In this document: positions 24,594-34,577 of the stretch, piece by piece
How positions within the stretch are numbered: the stretch's first letter is position 1
How the letters are laid out: the number at the start of each line of letters is the position of its first letter
NCBI GenBank assembly: GCA_023375785.1
Contig: SZWC01009552.1
Location: 6,338-70,337 of the forward strand
DNA length: 64,000 nucleotides
Direction of reading: 5' to 3'
Origin: Penium margaritaceum
Lineage: Eukaryota; Streptophyta; Zygnematophyceae; Desmidiales; Peniaceae
The notes under the pieces: model-generated
Told to the model about the DNA's origin: nothing
Database searches by the model: none
The model's input: the letters and a program-made list of their open reading frames with translations, nothing else
Translations under genes and position numbers: made by a program

Positions 24594-25100
24594 GGCGGAG
24601 GCAGGCCAAATGAACACTGGTGACTGATCCGGACTGGGCCTGGAGAGAACAACGGAGAGATAATTGGAGTTAGCTGGGAGCTGGCGCAACACGCATCCCG
24701 CGGTCGTCCCGACCCAGGCCCCTTGGTAGCCCTACGAGTATTCTGAGGGAGGTCGTCAGGGCCACCTCGACGAGCAGCCGTCGTGTGCTGCTTCAACGGA
24801 AACGGAAACAGGACAGGACACCGAGATGGTGGGGAGCGGCCGCATTCCGCTCCAGCAACCCTGTCGCCGACAGCAGCCGCTCGCGGGCCAAGTTTCTGCC
24901 GGTTGCCGGCTTCCGTAATAGGCAGCAGAGACACTACACGCAAGCGGCCATCGACATCGGCCGGTTGCCACAAGAAGGCTAATGGCAATCGTTCATCATG
25001 ATCACGGCCGCATAAACCCTTTATTTAAGGCCGAAAATGCCCATTCCCCACTGTTTTGCCATTTGTGACCCGCATTCGCCCCCACCAATGAACGTGATTG
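24594..25100 (-). promoter_or_regulatory. 5' flank and probable promoter of the RRA-type gene
   Basis: Region between the start codon and the chromovirus LTR. On the minus strand a TTAAATAAAG stretch near 25018-25030 could serve as a TATA box. TTGTTCTCTCCAG near 24640 could be an acceptor of a 5' UTR intron. Both are guesses from short matches. Confidence 0.3.
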
Positions 25101-25593
25101 TGTGACATCGCTGATGTTCAGAATCCCAGGAGGTCAAAGATTGGGATTTTATTTCATTAAATTCTTAGATCACCACGTATCAACATCAGGATTTTATGCC
25201 AATCAGCCCGGGGCATAGTGGCCACCTACACTAACCTCGGATGTTTCATTCCAGAAGTTTCAACTAAAAACCCCAAAATATTTCAATATTTGATCATATT
25301 TTGTTCATTAAATTATGGCGCTAGAATGAAAGAAAACCCCGCCTTAGTGTTCTCAAAACTCCTCGACTTCTCAGGGCAGTTTCTCAAAGCGACCTCTCAC
25401 AACTCGGCATTGCATTCGTCGCTCGACTCAAGCGAAAAAGACCCCCATAATGCCTCTTTTTTTTTCCACTATTTTGTGTATGCGCTCGAGAGTTCCGAAA
25501 CTTTGTCATTGAAGTACACTTGTTGTTAAATACAAATTATCCAAGTTTCCTAAATTCTCGAAACATCTATGTTCTGCCCGGTGTAACACTTGG
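25101..25593 (+). repeat. Left chromovirus LTR
   Basis: Starts TGTGACATCGCTGATGTT, a typical gypsy LTR opening, and ends near GGTGTAACA, followed by TTGGTTTCAGAGTACAG, a degenerate primer-like site. Aligns by eye with 46128-46700. It lies about 510 bp upstream of the RRA-type start codon. Confidence 0.55.
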
Positions 25594-25910
25594 TTTCAGA
25601 GTACAGCGGCTCTGGAGTGGCAATCGACTCATCTACTAAAATCAAAATTTGTAAGTAACGGAGGCTTGCTAGCACGAGACGCTAATCAAACTTCCAAATA
25701 GTGGTGCACACATGACATCGTGGATACGACAGGAGCAACACGTAGAAGCTAAACAGACGAGAAAAGAGTCGGGTAAATTGATTCCGTGGAGAGCGAGATG
25801 TTAGCAACTGGTTGACCTAGCCACCCACGCGAGGTTCTTGACGTGGGGACCGGACGCCACCTTGGGATCAAACCAAACCGATCAACAGTGTACTGCCAAC
25901 GGTTTCTCAC

Positions 25911-26218
25911 ACCTCGGTATAACCGAAGATGTGATCCCGCAGGATCAGCAACCCAATGGAATACCTCGGCACTCCAACCTAAACATGCATACTAAAAGTA
26001 TAGGTGCTCGCATCGACCACTAGCCTATGTGGATGTGTGTCTCTTAAGAAGTGATGCTTCAATGTCTGTTAAGCAGAAGCTTAAAACACTACATTGCAAA
26101 CATCATATCTACTCTCAATCACAACTGGCCATAATGCTGAAGGCGCCAATCTTGCACCCGACTAAGACACCAATGGTGCATGATCCATGACGTGTGCGCC
26201 TTGAGTATAGTCGCTTGC
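25911..26218 (-). repeat. LTR remnant of E4 (left side)
   Basis: 25911-26100 matches 42425-42612 in the same orientation (TTTCTCACACCT, GCAGGATCAGCAACCCA, AACCTAAACATGC, TATAGGTGC). I read these as parts of the two LTRs of E4. The remaining part up to 26218 abuts E3. Confidence 0.5.
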
Positions 26219-26480
26219 TGGTAAGCTGAGTAACAAGCTCTACAGAGCTGAGGGAGGGCTAGTTCTTGGAGGGGTCTTCCATTGTTGTTTATTCTCAGTT
26301 ACTAATCAGTTCTTTCCAGCTTTGTCTGCCTTTCTGGTGCGAACTCCTTAGCGTGCAGTTTTCCCTCTCACATACTCAGAGCAGCGGAAGGGGCCAGAAG
26401 TACAAAGCAACGATCGTGGGGCCACGCCCACTCCAGCGATGCTTCAACCTCAACACGCTGTACTAGTCTAGGATTTCTAA
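26219..26480 (+). repeat. Partial 5' LTR of E3
   Basis: Only the last 260 bases of the family C LTR are present (GGTAAGCTGAGTAACAAGCTC through GGATTTCTAAC). The first 570 bases seen in the 3' LTR are missing here. Confidence 0.75.
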
Positions 26481-26481
26481 C

Positions 26482-26494
26482 TTGGTATCAGAGC
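26482..26494 (+). other. Primer-binding site of E3
   Basis: TTGGTATCAGAGC, initiator-Met tRNA type, right after the LTR end. Confidence 0.92.
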
Positions 26495-26839
26495 CAGAGC
26501 GCAGCAGAAGCAGTAGAGCTGAGCATCAGCGAGGCATATAGGTCCCAATCAACACCGGAGGACCAAGAAACGCGCACGTGCAGGGGAAACTCTATCGGAT
26601 TTTTTCTGGCAGAGTTAGCCCCGCCGGGTGGCGTCGTCAAAACGCTCCTGACGAGGGGGAAATACTGCCAAAACATTTTCGGCAGCACTGACCCCGCGAC
26701 GGCGATAGCGTTGGCGCACTGGCAACGTGACGGGTGATGCCGTGACGGCACAGATGCACGCAACAATGCCGCAACAGATGAGGAAATTGTCCCGTCTATC
26801 CCCCTCTCCCCTCTGTTGTGGCAGCAGCACAGCCACAAC

Positions 26840-28010
26840 AACAGCAGCAAATTTGCGATACAGATTTGTGCTACAGATCAGCGGTCACAGTCGTAGCAGT
26901 AGTAGTAGCATCAGCTACACAGTAGCAACCGTAGTAGCAGCCACTACTGTGCAATCGTAGTTGCGCACCACCGTAGTAGCAGCGGTAGCAACAGCCACAG
27001 TAATAGTCGTAGCAGCAGCCGTAGCCACGTAGTAGTAGTAGCAGCAACCGCGTAGCCGGGTAGCAGCAGCAGCCGCACCAACGGCCACGGGTGCGCAAAT
27101 GCACAGCTACGCAGCCGCGTAGCCACAACAACAGCAGTATCCATGCAACCATGCAGCTGCAGTAGCCGTGCCAGAAGTCATGGCTGCACAGCTGCATAGC
27201 TGCGCAGCTGCACATCAGCAGCACCACCACAGTCACAACACTTGTAACAGCCGCGGCACCAACCACTGTAGCAGAAGCAACAGTAGTGCACTAGTAGCAG
27301 CTGCGGCAGCCGAATTAGCAGCAGACGCAGGATCGCAGTAGCAGCGCAGCAGCAGCCATAACCACGCAGCTGCAAGACCAGCTCTAGTAGTACAGCACCG
27401 CAGCAACAGCAGCAGCAATAGCAACAAAGTAGAATTAGTAGCAACAACGATTATAGCAGGGACTATAGCGGCAACGCAACAACCACTGCTGACATCAGCC
27501 GTCTTCGATTGACGTCCCTTCTAACGGCTGACGTCACTACTGACATCAGCAACCCATTTAAAAAAAGGGAAAAAGGGAGAAAAAAAGGATCACACACTAG
27601 GCTCACCATGCCTAAAAGCCCTAGCGGGACGGGGTCCTCCTGTGATGGAGGACCCCCTGGCCCACCAATTCTCTAGAAGTTGTAGCATTTGTAGCAACTA
27701 TAGCAACAGTAGCAGCCGCTTTAGCAGCAACCGCTACAGTAGCAACCGCTCTAGCAGTAATAGTACTACTAGTAACAGTAGCTGCAACAACAACAACACC
27801 CGCTATAGCAGTAGCAACATCAACAACATCAGCCGTAGCAGCAACAGTAGTAGCAGCAACAACAGATACAACAACAGCAACTACCGCCACAGCAACAACA
27901 AGAGTGATAACAGCAGTAGCAGCCGCCACTGCAACAACCGCCGCATGATCCTCATTTGTTGTAGTAGCAACAACAATAGCAATAGTAGCAGCAGCCTGCG
28001 AGCATCATCG
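26840..28010 (+). repeat. GCA/GTA/ACA triplet-rich region, possible ORF0 of E3
   Basis: Over a kilobase of degenerate GTAGCA/GCAACA/AGCAGC triplets between primer site and gag. One plus frame gives long Ala/Thr/Val stretches such as VATIATVAAALAATATVATA, with the same composition as the ORF0 region of E1, E2 and E4; other frames give Ser/Asn or Cys/Tyr/Leu runs. Position and composition suggest an ORF0 reshaped by triplet expansion. Without motif matches this remains tentative. Confidence 0.4.
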
Positions 28011-28228
28011 CCAGTAGCACCAGCACACTCCCGGACCCGCTCGCCGCCATTTACCTATGGCTCGTCGCGCTGACACAGACGCTTGCAGTGTTTCAGTCGC
28101 CCACATCACAAAGCCATGGGAGCGCTCCAACTCCCCCCCACCCTCCCGACCACGCCATTCTTGTTGTCTCTGACGCCACACGATACCTGATGCATCAACA
28201 AACGCAGCCCCAACAGTAGACTGTAGCG

Positions 28229-29130
28229 TTGGTCCTTAGCCCCACTATGGGTGCTGGCTGCAGGCCCAAGGACTTTGAGTCCCCGCCGCCACAGCTCCAA
28301 GCCGGCAACAAGTTCCAGAGCTGGGAGCCCAGCTTCCGGATCTGGACTCAGGGCGAGGGCCTTTGGGCCTACTACATCCTCCTGTACGAGCCCGACCATG
28401 CTGACCAGCTGTATGACACTGGTCGCGTTGTTCGCGCTGTGATCCCAATCGCCCCTTCATCAGTGCGTCTTGCCCTTGAACCCTTCCTCAACGACTTCAC
28501 CATCGGGAGAACTCCGGATTGCGCGGCTGCATGGCACGTCTTGACGCATCCCTATTCCCTCTTTAGTGAGGCTGAAACCAATCGCCTACTCCAGTAGTTC
28601 AATTCCCTCCACATGGGGGCGACGAAGTCAGTCACCTACTGGTAACGGGCGGAGGACATCATCAAACGCCTCGGCAATGCTGCTCCACCCCCTTTGGCAG
28701 CGCTTCTCACCATCAAGCCCGGCGCCACCGACTTGTTTACTGACGTCTTCGTCCACTACAGCCAGGACATTCTCGCTACGATGGCAGCCTAAGGCACCCT
28801 CATGCCTTGGGCCTACAAGCTCTTCCTCAAAATTGAGAAGGCTCTCTTGGAGTCACACGTCTAGCACTCTGAGACCGTCGCGTTCCCTGCCAGTGCCTCC
28901 GTGGCCGTCGTCGCTCCCACAACAGCTGCCTCCACCGACTCCTCCTCCTCCGGGAAGAAGAAGCGCAGGGGCAAGAAGATCAATGGCACACAACAGCAGA
29001 TGATCAGTGCCATTGGGGACAACCTGGTCTACCACAACTGTGGCAAGCTAAAACACGGGTGGTATGCGTGCTTGCTCCCGACGGACGAGGCGCGCGTCAT
29101 CACCACCATGCATCGCCAGCATGAGCGCCA
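28229..29130 (+). pseudogene. E3 gag region
   Basis: PKDFESPPPQLQAGNKFQSW and GEGLWAYY match the F-S-W / GE-LW-YY signature of the other gag regions here. A knuckle-like NCGKLKHGWYAC lies near 29035-29075, after a Lys-rich stretch (GKKKRRGKK). Broken. Confidence 0.7.
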
Positions 29131-31040
29131 TCTCGCTACCGGCGTCGTAGCTATCGCCGCCCTTGCTGCATCCAGCCCGCCTGACAATTCTACCCCTCTG
29201 ACAATCGCACCTGCCCTGCCATCACCAACCCTGCCACAGTACCATCCATAGCCATCGACGTCCCTCCTTCAGTCATTGGCGCATCTCTCCTCCCTCTTGG
29301 GCACTGTCGTCGTCACGCTCCAGTCAGCCTACTCCCTCGGACCCTCCACCCGTGAGCGCCAGTTGGAGTAGTTCATTGCGCTCCAACTCAGATTGCCTCG
29401 CCCTCCTTCCCAGGGAAGTGTGAGTTACATCACTGTGTGTTACCCTGTCCTGTCCTACATGACAGAGACAGAGTTGTGGACATGTCCTAGATTCTCGTTC
29501 GTCCCGTCATCTCGCGTGTCCTCCCTTCCTACTCCTCTTCGTGATGACGTTGCATGGTTGGATGACTGGCGGTCTTGGTTTGCACCCTCGTCCATCGCGT
29601 CCGCGTCATTCGCTCACTGTCTTGTGTCGGTTAGCGACCTAGTAACGCAAGTCCAGGATCAGGCCCAGACCTGAATCATCAACTCTGGGATTACGTATCA
29701 CATGACAGCCTCACGTAAGGCCTTCAGTGTCCTTGGTCCAGTTGTTGATGTCTCAGGTGTTTTGACGGGCTCTCGCCAGGTGTTACCTGTCTGTGGCGTC
29801 GGTGTTGTTTGCTTCCGTGGTCCCGCGGGGACGTCTTCATGACCGATGTCCTCTTCGTCCTTGGTCTTGAGCTCAGCCTTCTGTCCGTCACTGCCCTTGA
29901 CTGCATGAGCATGGATGTCTTGCACTTGCGTGGTATTGACACTTTGTCATTGCATCCTTCTGGTAGTGTCATCCTACACGTCATGGCTCATGGAAACCTG
30001 TGGCACCTCCCTCGTCTGTCCTTCTCGTCAGCCGACACCGGCCGCGTGTTTTTCACCAGCGCGCTCTCCCCGCAACACACTCGCCTTCTTCACCACCGCC
30101 ATCGACAGCATGCTCCATGCCTATCCGACCACGGGACTTGACCCTATCTCCTTTCGCGTGACGTGTCCCACTGAGTGCATCGACCGCGCACAGGGAAAGA
30201 TGCACCATTAGACATACCCACTATCTGCCTCCCGTGTGTCTGCCCCTCTCAACCTAGTCCACTCCAATGTCATGGGACCTCTTCCCACGGAGTCTGTCGG
30301 GGAGCACGGACGTTATGTCCTTACCCTCACCGTTGATTTCTCCCGCTACCACTGGATCTTCTGCCTTTGGTAGAAGAGCGATGTCGCTTGCACCATTTGC
30401 GACTGGCTCGTTGGTGCGAAAGGCAAGTGCGGTTTCCCCCTACGTCGCTTTCGCTCTGATCGCGGTGGTGAATACATGGACGAGACAAGGACCTTCCTCG
30501 CATACTATGGGATTCGTCATGAGACATCGGCACCTTACACACCCGCCCAGAACGGCATCTCCGAGTGATAGAACCGCACCATGGCTTATGTCGTGCGCAC
30601 CATCCGAGTCAAATCCGGTATCTCCGACGGCTTCTACTTCAGGACCACGGCCTACATGACGTGGGTCTCGAACTAGATTTCCCACGGGCCCCTTTCCCAC
30701 CAGTCCACACTATACCAGCACTGTTCTGGCCAACGCGTCGACCTCCGCCTGGCTCATATCTAGGGTTACGTGGCCATTGTGTGGCTGCCCATCCCGCAAT
30801 AGGACAGCAAGCTTGCCCCTCGCGTGCTTCCTTGCACCTTTCTTGGTGTCTCGCGTCAGTCGAAAGCCTGTCAGTTCTGGGATCCCTCCGGGCATCACAT
30901 CCTGAAATGCCCTCTTCTTTGAGGACCTACTGCCTCGTGACCTCCTTTTCTCTGACTCGTCGATGTCCCTCCCGTTGCGTGGGGTAGTGATGAGTCATTC
31001 CTCCGTCCTGCCGCTTCCGGGCGACACATCACCCGCCTAT

Positions 31041-31401
31041 GTTAGTCCCTCAGGGCCAACGACCCCGTCCGTGTCTGCTAGCCCCTCCGAACCAGCCACC
31101 CCGTCTGCATCTGCTGGTCCCTTTGGGCCAGCCACCCCGTCCGTGTCTGCTCTCCCCTTCGGGCCAGCTCGTCCCATCTGCATCTGCTAACCCCTCTGAG
31201 CCAGCCGCCCCGTTTGCGTCCGCTGGCCCCTGTGGGTCAGTCGTTCCATTTATGTCTGCTAGCCCCTCTCGGCCACCCGCCCCGTTTGTGTCCGGTGGCC
31301 CCTCCGGGCTAGCCGCCCCATCTGTGTCCGTTGTCCCCTCTATGCTAGCCGCCCCGTCCGTGTCTGTTGGCCCCTCCACATCAGCTGACTCATCCGGAGC
31401 A
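31041..31401 (+). repeat. 36-bp coding minisatellite, about 10 units
   Basis: Ten degenerate 36-base units of the type GCTAGCCCCTCCGAACCAGC..., encoding 12-residue repeats such as SPSEPATPSASA and GPFGPATPSVSA. It lies in the linker between integrase and RT of E3. Confidence 0.85.
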
Positions 31402-32820
31402 AGGCTGACGGCCTCGTCTATGTCAATTGGTCCATCTAGAGAGTCGTCGTTCCAGGATGCACCCGAGACACTGATCGACTCACTCCCAGCCGCACCCTCT
31501 CTTCCGCCTCCCGCCCGGACTCGCTACATCCGTGGCCCGGGCAGGAGCCTCCGACGGAGGCCATTTGTGAGCACACAGGTCGTCGTCCCATGCCCTCTAT
31601 CGTCACAACACCCTGTCGCCCGACGAGGGTTCTCGCCTCCCGGCAGACCCACTTCCACAGTCATGAGTGGGGACCCAAGCACCAAGATCCTAGGCGTGAC
31701 CAAATTGGCTTTCATTGTACATCTCCAAAAAGGATCGGCACTGGGCTACGTCATGCCCCATCAGGAGCACTGACACGCCGTCGCAGCCATGCTCACGCGC
31801 ATACTACCTGGGGCTCGAGATGCCCACGCCTTCACTATCCGCCCCACAGTACGCCCGGGGGACCCAGCCACCCTACGCAAGGCTCGGGCTTCTCCAGAGG
31901 CTGCACACTGGGAGGCTACATGTACCGACAAACTTGCCACGAACCAGAAACACCAGGTCTACGAGCTCGTTGACCTTCCCCCCAGCCGAAAGACCATCTG
32001 CGCCAAGTGGGTCCTCTGGGACAAGTGGAAGTCCAACGAATCCCTGGACAAGTACAAGGCCCGTCTTACAGCCAAGGGGTTTTCTCAGGTCCCTAGACTT
32101 GACTAGGACCAGATCTTCTCTCCGGTAGGCCGGTTCTCCACTAGCCGGGTGCTTTTCGGTCTGGTTGTCCAACTCGAGTGGGAGCTACGTGAGTAATGTC
32201 TTTCTCCATGGCTCGTTGGAAGGCGAGGAACTCTACATGGTGGAGCCTCCATGCTTTGACGATGGCACTGGCAGGGTCTAGAGACTGCTGGAGGCTCTCT
32301 ATGGCCTAAAGAAGTCGCCTCTCTACTGGAACCAGGAGATCAGTCGCACGCTTCTCAACGATGGCCTGCTTTGCAGTAATGCAGACCCCGCACTGATCGT
32401 CAGCCCGAAAGGCTAGTCCTTTGTCGCCATCCTAGTCTACTTTGACCACCTCCTCATTGGGTCGCCGGACGCAGCTACCATCCAGCGCGTCAAGGACCTG
32501 CTTCACGCCACCTACCAAATGAAGGACCTCATGCCTGCCTAGGTGTTCCTGGGCATGGAGCTGGAGCATGACCGCTCCTAGGGAATCCTGCACATCCACT
32601 AGGCCGCCTACGTCCAGACTCTGTCCGCTCCCTTCGCCGAGGCCCTGCCCCTCGTACCGAGCGCGTCCTTACCCATGTTCCCTGATGGCTAGGCGAAGCT
32701 GAAGAGCCTCGACCCAACCGTTGTGGGGGAGCCAGTTGATGCGACCACGTATCTTAGAGTCATAGGGTTACTGATGTTCCCGGCAATGATGACTCGGCCA
32801 GACATCGCGTTCGCCGTTAA

Positions 32821-32857
32821 CCTCCTGGCCCAATTTTCCCATAATTGGGCCAGGAGG
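32821..32857. repeat. 15-bp perfect inverted repeat
   Basis: Arm CCTCCTGGCCCAATT (32821-32835), 7-base loop, arm AATTGGGCCAGGAGG (32843-32857), inside the E3 RNase H-side region. The related elements lack this palindrome. Confidence 0.85.
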
Positions 32858-33524
32858 ATCCGTGTCACCTCCATTTTGAGGCCGCGATCCATGTGTTGCG
32901 CTATGTCGTCTCGACTCCACGACGAGGCCTCATGTACCGTCAGCAGCCGTCCGTTATCGAAGCGGGCTACACTAACAGTGACTGGGCTGGCAGCCCGGAC
33001 CGCAAGAGCCACACTGGCTGGATCTTTCTCGTTGGTGGTACGACTCTGTCCTGGAGTAGTGGCAAGCAAGGCTGCATTGCACATAGCACTGTTGAGGTTG
33101 AGTATGTGGCTCTTGGTTCAGGTGCATGTGAAAGTGTGTGGTTGCATCGTCTGTTATCCGAGTTGCGTTATTCTGTTGCATCCATCATGTTGCACTGTGA
33201 AAATGAGAGTTCCATGGCCATGGCTGACAATTATGGCCTACATCACACACGCACAAAGCACATCAATATTGAGTACTGTCGTGTTTTTGCACGGCAGTAG
33301 CGTGAGCATTGTGTGGGTTGAGACAGCATGGCAGTTGGCTGACGTCTTGATCAAGGCACTGAATCACGACTTGTTCAAGAAGGTTGTGAGTGCGGTCAGT
33401 GTGTGTCCGTGAGTTTATCTCTCAACCCCTGCTCACATATCGCCTATTCTGGGGAAGTCTTGCCTGCTTGGTCGGTGTGCTTGCTGCCTGTCCATGTGCA
33501 CTACGCCTGTGAGTCGTGTGGGGG

Positions 33525-34353
33525 TGTTGGTTTCACGCTTCTCTCATTGTTCTCTAGTGTGTCCTCACGGTTTGTGTACATCAGCGTGTAGATGAATGAT
33601 GGCGATACGCGAAGCTGCTGGAGTGTCGTCCGGTGGAGCCGACGCATGCTGAGGTCTGCACGCAATTTTCTAGAGCCTCTTCCTTTAGACGCATGACGTT
33701 CTCAGCTTCATCGGAAGGCCTCCCCAGCAGTCATGCCGCTGGCGTTCATTACCATGGTAGATGCTGTCTTCTCATGTCTTGTGCCAGATCTGTCTGCATG
33801 GTTGTAATTGCAGCGTCATGTTCTACTTGGGGTCCGAGTTTAAGGCTGTTCGCGCACCGTTGTAACCGAGGACTAGCCTAGACATTGCCTAGGTTTAGGT
33901 AGCAAAAACTCCTTGATGCTATTTTTCTAGGTGATTCTGAACACATGACTGCGTTTGCAGCGTCGGTATTTTGGTATGGTCCAGTTTTCAGGGAAAACGG
34001 ATGACGTCCGGGTTTCGGGCTGTCGACTGTCTGGCACGGCTCATCGTCAAAACCTTACCTGCACAAAAACATGTCATTTTTCTGATTGGCTGGTAAGCTG
34101 AGTAACAAGCTCAATAGAGCTGAGGGAGGGCTAGTTCTTGGAGGGGTCTCTCATTGTTGTTTATTCTCAGTTGCCAATCAGTTCTTTCCAGCTTTGTCTG
34201 CCTTTCTAGCGCTAAGTCCTTGGTGCACAATTTTCTGTCTCACAGACTCAGAGCAACGGAAGGGTGTAGCAGTGTAAAGCAATGAGCGTGGGGCCATGAC
34301 TGCTCCAACGATGCCACAACCTCAACATGCCGCACTAGTATATGGTTTCTAGC
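33525..34353 (+). repeat. 3' LTR of E3
   Basis: Starts TGTTGGTTTCACGC directly after the purine tract GTGTGGGGG and ends near GGTTTCTAGC. About 829 bp. Matches the split LTR at 101-126, 9060-9592 and 11168-11440. Confidence 0.75.
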
Positions 34354-34577
34354 TGTATGTGTGTGTGTAGAGTCAAGAGGAAGCTTGCGTGTCTTGTAGC
34401 CAGAACCAACACCCCCCCTTGACACACAGACGAACACTCCACACACGCATCAGAGCGGGGACAACACACTATTACAAGAGTGAGACATGACTCATGATGC
34501 ACATGCACATCAATCTGGGGCATCACGTGCGTGCAACAGACCGATAGCATGCATGGCTGCTTTGAACATACCATTGT

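Larger units (their letters stand above)
30160..33412 (+). pseudogene. E3 pol region (integrase, RT, RNase H)
   Basis: AQGKMHH (GAG-pre-integrase, 30190), integrase core with RYVLTLTVDFSRYHWIFCL and FRSDRGGEYMDETRTF (30310-30500), YTPAQNGISE, a Pro/Ser repeat linker, RT with YELVDLPPSRKTICAKWV, KARLTAKGFSQVP (31950-32100), EALYGLKKSPLYWNQEI (32290-32345) and QMKDL, and RNase H with VGGTTLSWSSGKQGCIAHST (33030-33100). Broken. Confidence 0.85.
26219..34353 (+). mobile_element. E3: family C Ty1/copia LTR retrotransposon (fossil)
   Basis: Plus-strand element of about 8.1 kb: partial 5' LTR 26219-26480, primer site 26482-26494, an Ala/Thr/Val triplet-rich leader (possible ORF0), gag, integrase, a repeat-bearing linker, RT, RNase H, purine tract GTGTGGGGG (33516-33524) and a full 3' LTR 33525-34353. 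It sits in the LTR of E4. The coding part is heavily broken, with twenty or more breaks, so it is old or has been subject to heavy mutation. Confidence 0.82.

Noticed and set aside
26871-27447. Minus-strand Cys/Tyr/Leu-rich frames
   Set aside because: They are the reverse reading of the triplet repeat in E3.
34091-34353. A short 260-bp LTR for family C, starting at TGGTAAGCTGAG
   Set aside because: No purine tract lies before it, while one directly precedes TGTTGG at 33525, and the longer LTR form is supported by the split copy at 101-11440.
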